In this document: positions 55,239-64,000 of the stretch, one piece after another | How positions within the stretch are numbered: position 1 is the stretch's first letter | How the letters are laid out: each line of letters starts with the position of its first letter | Assembly: GCA_021397845.1 (NCBI GenBank) | Contig: CM038053.1 | Coordinates: 144,474,541-144,538,540 of the forward strand | Length of the DNA stretch: 64,000 nucleotides | Reading direction: 5' to 3' | Source of the DNA: Areca catechu | Lineage: Eukaryota > Streptophyta > Magnoliopsida > Arecales > Arecaceae | Position numbers and translations under genes: made by a program | Notes under the pieces: model-generated | Database searches by the model: none | Seen by the model: the letters and a program-made list of their open reading frames with translations, nothing else | Told to the model about the DNA's origin: nothing

Positions 55239-58200
55239 TCAATCAAGATGGTGATCAAACTCTCGCTGTGATAGAGCCTTAGTGAACGGGTCTGCTATGT
55301 TGTTCTTCATTTCTACCCTTTTAATACAGACTTCTTGTCTTTCGACAATCTCTCGAATGAGATGGAAGCATCTCAGAATGTGCTTTGATTTGTGATGAGC
55401 TCTTGGTTCCTTTGCTTGAGCAACAGCCCCCGTATTATCACAGTAAAGTGATACTGGACCTTCAATCTCAGGAACTACGCCCAACTCTGATATGAACTTC
55501 TTCATCCAGACAGCTTCCTTGGCAGCTTCACTAACAGCAATGTACTCTGCCTCAGTTGTTGAGTCAGCTACAGTTTGCTGTTTAGAACTCTTCCAGCTTA
55601 CAGCTCCTCCATTTAGGATAAAAACATACCCAGATATAGATTTGCTGTCATCTGGATCTGATTGAAAACTAGAATTTGAATAAGCTTCTAGTTTAAGATC
55701 AGATCCTCCGTATATTAGAAAAACATCCTTAGTTCTTCTCAAGTACATAAGAATATTTTTCACAACCTTCCAATGATCCTCTCCTGGATCAGCCTGAAAC
55801 CTGCTGGCTATACCTAAGGCATATGCTACATCAGGCCTAGTACATAACATAGCATACATAATAGACCTTACTGTCGAAGCATAAGGTATAGAATTCATTC
55901 TATTTCTTTCTTCAGGTGTCTTAGGAGACATCTTTTTAGAAAGATGTATGCCATGACCAATAGGTAAGTAACCTCTTTTACTTTCCTCCATGCTAAATCT
56001 TTTTAGCACTTGGTCAATGTACCTAGACTGGGATAAACCTAGCATCCTCCTAGATCTATCTCTATAGATCTTGATGCCTAGTATATAAGATGCTTCTCCC
56101 AAGTCTTTCATGGAAAACTGTTTAGATAACCATACTTTGACCGATTGTAACATTGGGATATCATTCCCAATGAGGAGTATGTCATCTACATACGAACCAA
56201 GAAACTATGGCACTCCCACTAGTCTTCTTGTACACACAAGGTTCATCCTCATTTTTGATAAAGTCAAAATATTTGACTGTCTTATCAAATCAGATGTTCC
56301 AACTCCTAGATGCTTGCTTTAATCCATAAATAAATTTCTTTAGCCTACATACCTGATTAGGTTTAGTCTCCAAGACAAAACCTTCTGGCTGTGACATATA
56401 AACCTCTTCCTCAAGGAAACCATTGAGGAATGCAGTTTTCACATCCATCTGCCAGATTTCATAATCATGATATGCTGCTATAGCAAGCATGATCCGAATA
56501 GATTTGAGCATGGCAACAGGAGAAAATGTTTCATCATAATCTATTCCCTGTTTTTGTCTGAAACCCTTAACCACTAATCTGGCTTTATAAGTTTCAACTT
56601 GGCCATCTGCCCTAATCTTTTTCTTATAGACCCATTTACATCCAATAGGGTTAACACCCTCTAGTGCATCAACCAAAGTCCAGACTTGGTTGACATACAT
56701 GGAGTCCATTTCGGATCTCATGGCTTCCAGCCATTTGTCTGAGTTACTACTCATGACAGCATCCGTATAGGTTAGAGGCTCATCATTTTCAATGATTCGG
56801 GCTTCATTATTTTCAATAATGAACCCATACCTCTCAGGTGCATGTCGCATCCTATCAGACCTACGGATAGGAGTGGTGTGTTCAGGTTCTATACTAACTA
56901 TGTTATGATTTGGTTGAGATGTACCTATTTGTTGAACTTCTTCAAGTTCAATATTTCTCCCACTGCCCTTTTGTAGGATGAATTCTTTCTCCATAAAAGT
57001 GGCATGCCTACTGACTAAAACCTTTTGTTCAGTAGGGTGGTAGAACAGATATCCTATACTATCTTTAGGATATCTTACAAATAGACACTTATCTGCTTAG
57101 CATCTAGTTTATGTCCAAAATTTCTTTTGACATAAGCTAGACATCCCCATATCTTAAGATATTTAAGATTGGGTTTCTTTCCCCTCCATAATTCATATGG
57201 AGTGCTAGAAACAGATTTAGATGGTACTCTATTTAAAATATTAGCCATGATTTCCAAGGCATATCCCTAGAATGAAACAGGTAACTCAGTGAAGCACATC
57301 ATGGACCGTACCACATCTAACAAAGTACGATTTCTCCTTTCAGCAACACCATTTAATTGTGGTGTATAAGGAGGAGTCCATTCAGAGATGATCCCCTTTT
57401 CTTTAAGGTGATCAAGAAACTCGGTGGATAAGTATTCACCTCCTCTATCTGATCGAAGGATCTTAATACTTTTCCCCGTTTGTTTCTCTACCATACTTTG
57501 ATACTCTAGAAATTTTTCAAAAGCTTCGGACTTATGTTTCATTAGATATACAAATCCGTACCTTGAAAAATCATCAGTGAATGTGATGAAATATGAGTAT
57601 CCACCCTTGGCCTGAGTTGTCATAGGCCCATATACATCTGTGTGTATGAGTCCTAATAACTCAGTTGTCCTTTCATTATGTCCACTAAATGGAGTCTTGG
57701 TCATTTTACCCATGAGACATGATTCACAAGTTCCTAATGATTCATAGTCATAAGGATTAAGGAAATTTTTCTTGTATAACTTGTTAATCCTTTGCTCACT
57801 AATATGTCCAAGATGACAGTGCCAAAGTAAAGTATTGTTCACATCATCTCTCTTTCGTTTGTTACTAACATAAAGTATATTGTCATCAGTAGATAGAGTT
57901 GAAAGACCATTGCAAAATATGCCATAAAATATTATTTCATTAGAAAAACTGATTGAGCAGCCACTGCTCATTACATTCATAGTATAACCTTGTTTAATTA
58001 ACAAGGGTACAGATATGATGTTTCTAATGACCTTAGGCATATAATAACAACTTTTCAACTCTAAAATCTTCCCAGAAGGCAGCTTCAATATATAAGTCCC
58101 TACAGCTTCTGCTTGGATGGAATCTCCTCCAGCACCATAGAGCTCGAAGTCTCCATCCTTCAAAACTTTAATGTTCCGCAGTCCCTGCAATGATTTGCAG

Positions 58201-58300
58201 ATATGATGACCACAAGAGGTATCCAATACCCAAGAGTTTGAATTAGAAGAGTCTAATGACAAAATTGCATGTATCTCATATATACCTTTTGGTGCATCAC
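55239..58300 (-). pseudogene. E8 pol: protease, integrase, RT, RNase H (broken)
   Basis: Reading leftward: protease LDTSCGHHIC, integrase HCHLGHI, TDVYGP, FTDDFSRYG, an intact SDRGGEYLS and PQLNGVAERRN. A stop at 57266 (TAG for Trp) follows, then a frameshift near 57095. RT (56994-56290) carries VVKGFRQ and EIWQMDVKTAFLNG and hits a TGA near 56288. Two small deletions around the YVDD (56192-56181) shift the frame. The RNase H part (56153-55239) is open with SNSSF, AEYIAVSEA and CDNTGA, ending at an early stop at 55239. Confidence 0.92.
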
Positions 58301-59105
58301 TAGCACCAGACTTCACACTTGCAAGGTAAACCTTGCAGTTTCTTTTCCAGTGACCCGGCTTGCCATAATGAATGCAGGTCATTTGTCTGGAGGCCTTCTT
58401 TCCTTTCTTTTTCTTGATGCCCTCTTTAGGGTTCATCCTTCTCTTGGAACCCTTTTTGCCTATTTTCTTCTTGTTTATTCCATCCATAAGAAGAAGTGGA
58501 GCCTTATTTTTCTTTAAATGGCTCTTTGTCGTTTTCAACATATTCAACAGCTCAGGCAAGGAAGAATTAAGTTTGTTCATATGATAATTGAGAATAAACT
58601 ATGAAAATGACTCTGGGAGTGACTGCAGGATTAAATCCTGATTCAACTCCCCATCCATAACAAAACCCAATTGACCTAATCGGGTGATTAGGTCAATAAC
58701 CTTTAATACATGGTCTTGTACAGATGTTCCTTCTGTCATCCTTGCATGGAATAACTGCTTAGATATTTCATATCTAGCAGTTTGACTATGTTCTTCATAA
58801 AGTTCTTTTAGATTGAGCATTATGGAGTTAGTGTCAATGCTTTCATGTTGCCTCTGCAACTCATTGATCATAGAGGCAAGCATTATACATTTGACAGTAA
58901 GTGAGTCATTTGGCCACATGTTATATGTAGTCTTTTCCTCTTGCGAGGCATCTTCCCCTAATGGTTCCAAGGTAGGGATATCAAGAATATAAGAAAGTCT
59001 TTCTTGGCTGAGTACTATCTTCAGGTTTCTCAACCAATCAACATAGTTTGGTCCAGTCAATTTATTTGCATCAAGAATGCTACGGAGTAAGAGTGAAGAG
59101 GCCAT
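58301..59105 (-). pseudogene. E8 gag (one stop, damaged zinc knuckle)
   Basis: Intact ATG at 59105 (MASSLLLRSILDANKL). The frame is open to a TAG near 58597, where E2 and E7 read CAG (Gln) in SFSQF, then open again in the same frame. The zinc knuckle at 58376-58335 reads C-x2-Y-x4-H-x4-C, with the second Cys changed to Tyr. Apart from these two changes this is the best-preserved gag in the window. Confidence 0.92.
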
Positions 59106-60557
59106 TTAATCTACATTAACAAAGAACATTACATAAGAAAACAACCAATGTTGACAAAATATAATTAAATTAGGACTTTAACTTAATTATGTCTCCCACT
59201 ATTTTATCAAGCATCATAACCCTCCATATGATGATCGAGAAAATTCTAATTGGTTCTCTTAGTAGGGTTGAGATCCTAATTCCTTACAAAAGACCTTGTG
59301 TGTACACAACAAATCTTATATAAGTTCAAAGGTAGGAAAACTCTTTCCAATTGTAACTCATACAATTCTCAACTTATCTTGGCCTCTAAAATATTAATAG
59401 CCTTGTGTGTACACAACAAACTATAATATTTTAGTTAAGTTAGACCCTTCATTGCTATATAGACATGATATTAATTATAATACCCTTGTGTGTACACAAT
59501 AAAGTATTATATTAAATCATGCCATAAACATCAAATGTACCAAGCCAAAATTATGTTAGTCACCATAAAAGGCCTTATGTGTACACAACAAACCTAATAT
59601 GGATCATAACATAATAATGACTTGGCATGAAGGAAGGCCGCATGTAGTGAATATTACACTAAGCATTTCAATCAATAATTAAGTTAATCTTATCGGCCAG
59701 GTAAGTGGGAGAGTGGTGGGAGTCCCCCCGTTGCTTTCCTTAGACACCAATAAGAATTGGCCAGGTCAGTCAACGGAACCAATTAAAAACCACGTCCTCT
59801 TTACCGATCATGAACTACTTTTCCTAGACACCGAATGATAAACTAATCATATTGATTATTTTGCTTTTGGTATATGACACTACAACTTAATATATTTTTA
59901 AAGAGCGCTTTATTAAAATAAAGCACATTCTTTATATAACCTAGCAAATATGTGCCATAGTGTGCCATCATACTAGGACAACCATTTACCACATAATGGA
60001 TCCACCATTATGCTAGGGCAACCTTATTTCAGTATGATGACTAGAAGGCTAAACATATCTCTATACAAATTAAGGTTTAAGTAAAAACCTTAATTAGTGG
60101 CATACATCAAACATATATGCATAATTAACACAAATATGTGATTAGTGTGTCATCATACTAGGACAACCATTTACCACATAATGGATCCACCATTATGCTA
60201 GGGCAACCTTATTTCAGTATGATGACTAGAAGGCTAAACATATCTCTATACAAATTAAGGTTTAAGTGAAAACCTTAATTAGTGGCATACATCAAACATA
60301 TATGCATAATTAACACAAATATGTGATTAGTGTGTCATCATACTAGGACCACCATTTACCACATAATGGATCCACCATTATGCCAGGGCAACCTTATTTC
60401 AGTATGATGACTAGATTTCTAAACATATCTCTACAACAATTAGGGTTTGAGTGAATACCCTAATTGGTGACATTACATCAAATATATACTATATCATATG
60501 TTACTTATATATATATGCATCTAAAAATCAGCATATATATTTTAATCTTAATAAGGA
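59106..60557 (-). other. E8 leader with stem-loops and a tandem repeat
   Basis: Non-coding. Four modules: 59283-59293 with 59314-59324, 59386-59400 with 59421-59434, 59476-59483 with 59504-59511, and 59562-59571 with 59592-59601. Each loop contains CTTGTGTGTACACAACAA or a one-step variant. A CCAAT...ATTGG hairpin is at 59747-59760. Upstream, in element sense, is a 185-bp tandem repeat. Confidence 0.8.
59960..60480 (-). repeat. 185-bp tandem repeat, about 3 copies, in the E8 leader
   Basis: TCATACTAGG starts at 59968, 60153 and 60338. Copies one and two are almost identical; the third has more differences. Each unit can fold into TCATCATACT...AGTATGATGA with an inner CATAATGG...CCATTATG stem. 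E2 has a single copy of this structure near 19646-19727. Confidence 0.92.
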
Positions 60558-60570
60558 GGCTCTGATACCA
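60558..60570 (-). other. Primer-binding site of E8
   Basis: TGGTATCAGAGCC on the minus strand, one base from the 5' LTR. Confidence 0.95.
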
Positions 60571-60571
60571 C

Positions 60572-62942
60572 TGTAGGGTTAGGTGACAAGGCGGAAACAT
60601 AGATTTCAATTTTTTTATGAAATCTTTACCAAACCCTCAACCCAAGATCTCCTTAAAAAAAATTAAAACATATAACATGCATATATAAGATTTAAAGTCA
60701 TATTAAAGTACTAACCTGTATCGCTAAAATCCAAACTTTAAATCTCCACCAGGTGCCCAAATGTTCACCCTCCAATGATGATCCACACAGAAAATGATGA
60801 AGACAACAATTTCTTGTTCTTGGCTCCTCTTCTTGAATTCTTTTTCAAGAATTCAATTCTTGGACTTTTGGGCTGAAATTTTCCTTCTTGAAAATTTCTT
60901 TTCTTCCTTCTTTCCTCTTCTTGAATTCTTTTCTTGAATTCCCTTTCTTGAATTCCTTTTCTTGAATTGAATTGGAAGAAAAATTAAGATAGGCAAAGTC
61001 TTAATTCAAGAAGGAAAAGAGGAAGAACAGATCTTTCCTTTTCCTTTCCTTTACCGTTCAAGACCTTCCTCTTATTCTTGTTTAGGGTCAGAGTTTCGAC
61101 AGAGATTATCTCTGTAAGGGAAACAATACCCAACAAGCATAAAGGGAAGGAGTATTCCGGAGAGGAGGAGAAGGATCGGATTTCTCAATTTAATTGTCTG
61201 ATAAAACCTCATGAACCCAAAGCCTATTTATAGATCTCAGAGGGGCGTTTACTCAAAATGTCGCAACCCTCTGAAACCCCAAGAATCACGATCCCTCATT
61301 CCTCACGCATCCCCTCAACCAAAAATCATGATTCTCCGATTTAATTTTTGTTTTTCCGACAAGGAGAACTCTCGGAAAAACTTCAGGAAGAATCGCGACT
61401 TTTGGAGATGGATTTGCGACCGAAAAGCGACGGATCTTTTCCTTAATTTTTTCTGGCCATCAGATCTAGATCCAAGGGCGTCAGACAAGGATCCGAATCA
61501 CCCCATCATTCAGATTTTTTTCTCCGACGTTTTTTTTTTCTTTCTCACGCACGTGAAGAGGAGTCCACACGCGCGTGGACTCTTCTTCTTGGCGCGTGCG
61601 GGTGAGAAAAAAAAAATGGGCGGCTTGGAGAGAGAGGGTCAGTGTACTTGATTTACTTGGGTTCAGCCATGGGTTAGCCCAATGTCCAAAAAATTAAATT
61701 AGACCTTAATCAGCTTCAATTAAAACCCAATTAAGCCCAATTCGGAACCAAATTCGAATCTGATTCGAATAGAAATTTGGTATGCAACACATGCTAGTGT
61801 GTTTTTCCTGCAAACATGATTTAATTCCAAATTAAATCCTTCATCATATTTCTTTTGTGTGTGACCCATTGGGTTCCACACCTAGCCAGCAGTAGGTCCG
61901 AGTGCTATTTGACTTAATTCGGTTAGATCTTAACTAAACCGATTTAGGTCAACTCAAACTAGCTTGACTCGGTCAATTAGAATCTAATTCTAATTAACTA
62001 ATTTGAATTACCATAATTCAATCATATACCTACAAGACAAGATTGACGTCTAGCAACGTATCATGTCTACCCGGAAGATGTGAAATTTTGGTGGAATTAC
62101 GAAAATGCCCTTCAGTGGTGAATTACCGGGCAATTCAGTACTTTGATCAACTTGCATCCCGAATATGATTATGAATATGGATACTTGTCAAATCCAATTT
62201 CATATTCATCCCTAGCTCAATCTTCATAATGATGATTCATTAATGAACCATTAGAAATTAACTCTAATGTTCATACTTTGATCAAAGATTTCCTGAATCC
62301 ATCATTTGATCGAAATTAGCTAGATGCAATTCCCTCTTACTAGGGCTGATCAATTCCTTGTTGACCTACTCACAACCTTCATATACAATCCACCATACCC
62401 AGTATCACCTCGTGCATGACTCAGTGTCATGATTGATTACGAACCAAAGTATGGATTCATATATATAAGGTACTATGGTAGTCTCAGGTCAAAGGACCAT
62501 ATGCACTACTCCCACTATGAGAATTATCTATTGACAAACAGATAAGGTTCCATTATATATTCTCAATCTGGATCAATTCAGTGAACTCATTCTTTAATGA
62601 ACACTCACATCCTAGTATTAGTGTCAAACATAAGTGACTGTGAGATCAGTCACCCTCATCACAAAGCATATATAGGATGTGCTGGTCTTGTCGGAAACAT
62701 TGATCCCCAACTCAATGTCCCATCGACCAGGAATATTTTAGATTAGAATTTTAAGGCTTTAGGTTTCACTGGTATGATCTCATCATAACCCTAGAACCAT
62801 AGCCCTAATGTATAGGGTTCATCATATAATCATAAGGACACAGCGTATGATGAAAATAATGCCTTTATTATAATAATGTCAATTCAATGATTTTGGGATC
62901 GAAATACAATATTTCAATTGGCTTTTAGGGCTCAATCTTTCA
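60572..62942 (-). repeat. 5' LTR of E8
   Basis: 2371 bp, near-identical to 52823-55191. An ORF across 61211-61651 on the plus strand is antisense to the LTR and has no family resemblance. Confidence 0.95.
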
Positions 62943-63812
62943 ATGTCTACCCGGAAGATATGGAAATTCTGGTGAAATACCAAAACTACCCTTCAGTAGA
63001 AAGTTACCGTACAATTAAATCTTTCGATCAGCCTGCACGCAAAATATAATTATGGATATGGATATATGTCAAATCCAATATTATATTTATTTCTAGCTCA
63101 ATCTTATATTGATGATTCAATTATCTTGATATTAGAAACCATCTCTAGTATCTTTACTTTGATCAAAGATTCCCTGAATTTTCATCCGATTGATAACTAG
63201 TTGGACGCAATCTCCTCTTACTAAGAGTGATCGATTCCTTGTTGACCTACTCATTACCTTCATATATAATTCACCATTCCCAGTATCAATCCTGTGCATG
63301 ACTCAATGTCATGATTAGGATTAAACCAAAGGATGGGTTTATGTACATAAGGTACTTATGGCAGTCACAGGCCAAAGGATTACTTGTACCACTCCCACTA
63401 TGAGAACCTTCTATTGACATGTAGCTAAGACCCCATTAGATGTTCTCAAGTTGGATCATATCAGTGAACTCATTCACTAATGAACACCCACATCCTAGTA
63501 TTAGTGTCATACACAAGTGATGTGAGAGCAGTCACCCTTTCCAGTATACATGGGATGTGCTAGTCTTGCCAGAAAAACCCTGATCCCCTACTCAGGGTTC
63601 CTTTGACTAGGAATATTTTAGATTAAGGTTTTAAGACTTTAGATCTCACTGGTATGATCTCATCATAACCCTAAAATCATAGCCCTAATCTATGGGGTTC
63701 ATCATAATAAAACACAGCGTATGACGAAAAATAATGCCTTTATTAGAATATTGTCAATTACATTGATTTGGGAGATACAATATTGATTGGCTTATAGGGC
63801 ATATCCCTTTCA

Positions 63813-64000
63813 GAACCCTAAACCCTAAACCCTAAACCTAAATGCTAAAAACTAAACCCAAAAATCTAAACCCTTAATCTCTAAACCCTAAACCCAAAAT
63901 CCTAAAAGCCTAAATCCTAAGCCCTAAACTCTAAACCCCTAAACTCTAAACCCTAAAACACTAAACTCTAAACCTTGGAACCTAAGTGCTAAACTCAAAA
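63813..64000. repeat. Telomere-like array (CCCTAAA), right part
   Basis: It starts with perfect CCCTAAA units immediately after E7 and continues as degenerate variants to the window end, in the same orientation as 41609-42309. The right limit lies outside the window. Confidence 0.9.

Larger units (their letters stand above)
52823..62942 (-). mobile_element. E8: near-complete Ty1/copia element inside the E7 LTR
   Basis: 10,120 bp with LTRs 52823-55191 and 60572-62942 and a perfect TSD atgtc (52818-52822 and 62943-62947). Orientation is minus. All parts are present in copia order: primer site, leader, gag, protease, integrase, RT, RNase H, polypurine tract. The LTRs look near-identical by eye, so it is among the youngest insertions here. 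Coding is interrupted by about five stops or frameshifts. Confidence 0.95.
42310..63812 (-). mobile_element. E7: Ty1/copia element inserted in the telomere-like array
   Basis: Outer ends are TGAAAGGG at 42310 and CCCTTTCA at 63812, with flanks aaacc (42305-42309) and gaacc (63813-63817), a TSD with one mismatch inside telomere-like repeats. Orientation is minus. The right (5') LTR is split by E8 and the left (3') LTR by a solo LTR. The internal region 46185-51293 has primer site, leader, gag, pol and polypurine tract. It is the same family as E2 and E8. A lost gag start and several stops make it inactive. Confidence 0.94.
51294..63812 (-). repeat. 5' LTR of E7, interrupted by E8
   Basis: LTR parts 51294-52822 and 62948-63812. 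It is near-identical to the other E7 LTR apart from the nested insertions. Ends TGAAAGGG and CCCTTTCA form a perfect 8-bp inverted repeat. Confidence 0.94.

Noticed and set aside
61211..61651. Plus-strand ORF of 146 codons
   Set aside because: It lies antisense in the E8 5' LTR; composition follows the LTR sequence and no protein family is recognisable.
52823..62942. Claim that E8 transposed while already defective
   Set aside because: Its LTRs look near-identical, but the few coding lesions could have arisen since insertion. Divergence would have to be computed before claiming this.

Overview
The window is plant heterochromatin built almost entirely from nested LTR retrotransposons. I see no intact host gene and no tRNA, rRNA or CRISPR locus. 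Three things point to a seed plant: Ty1/copia and Ty3/gypsy elements primed from initiator-Met tRNA, a Sirevirus-type element, and a degenerate array of the CCCTAAA (Arabidopsis-type) telomere motif. The species cannot be decided from the sequence alone.

Layout. Boundaries come from LTR pairs, TG...CA ends and 5-bp target-site duplications (TSDs). E1 (1-7600, +) is a Ty1/copia element whose 5' LTR is cut by the window edge. It is followed by a decayed Ty3/gypsy integrase fragment (7601-8230) that resumes at 31694. Into that gypsy sequence went E3 (8231-31688, +, TSD agtaa), a Sirevirus-like element with gag, pol and a third ORF downstream of pol. E3 was then interrupted by E2 (16942-26930, +, TSD tttac) inside the third ORF and by E4 (28617-about 30980, +, truncated) inside its 3' LTR. 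From 32095 every element lies on the minus strand. E6 (32095-41608) is a copia element related to E1 whose 3' LTR was split by E5 (34207-37571, TSD ctaag), a short gag-only element. E6 ends abruptly at the telomere-like array (41609-42309). That array continues at 63813, because E7 (42310-63812, TSD aaacc/gaacc) landed in it. E7's left LTR carries a solo LTR of the E4 family (43777-45234, TSD gatca). Its right LTR carries E8 (52823-62942, TSD atgtc).

Insertion order read from the nesting: gypsy before E3 before E2 and E4; E6 before E5; telomere-like array before E7 before E8 and the solo LTR. E2, E7 and E8 are subfamilies of one copia family (LTRs about 2.4 kb). E1 and E6 form a second family, E4 and the solo LTR a third, E3 a fourth and E5 a fifth. 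Every gag-pol copy is broken by stops, frameshifts, lost start codons or domain deletions, so nothing here looks autonomously active.

The most interesting signals are non-coding. The long leaders of E2, E7 and E8 carry four regularly spaced stem-loops. Their outer stems keep pairing although the sequences differ, while the loop core is nearly identical within an element but differs between elements. A second small hairpin is shared, with compensatory change, by leaders of different copia families. E3 carries a palindromic 16-mer array in its LTR and a second copy of that array between pol and the third ORF. A telomere-like block marks the break in E6.
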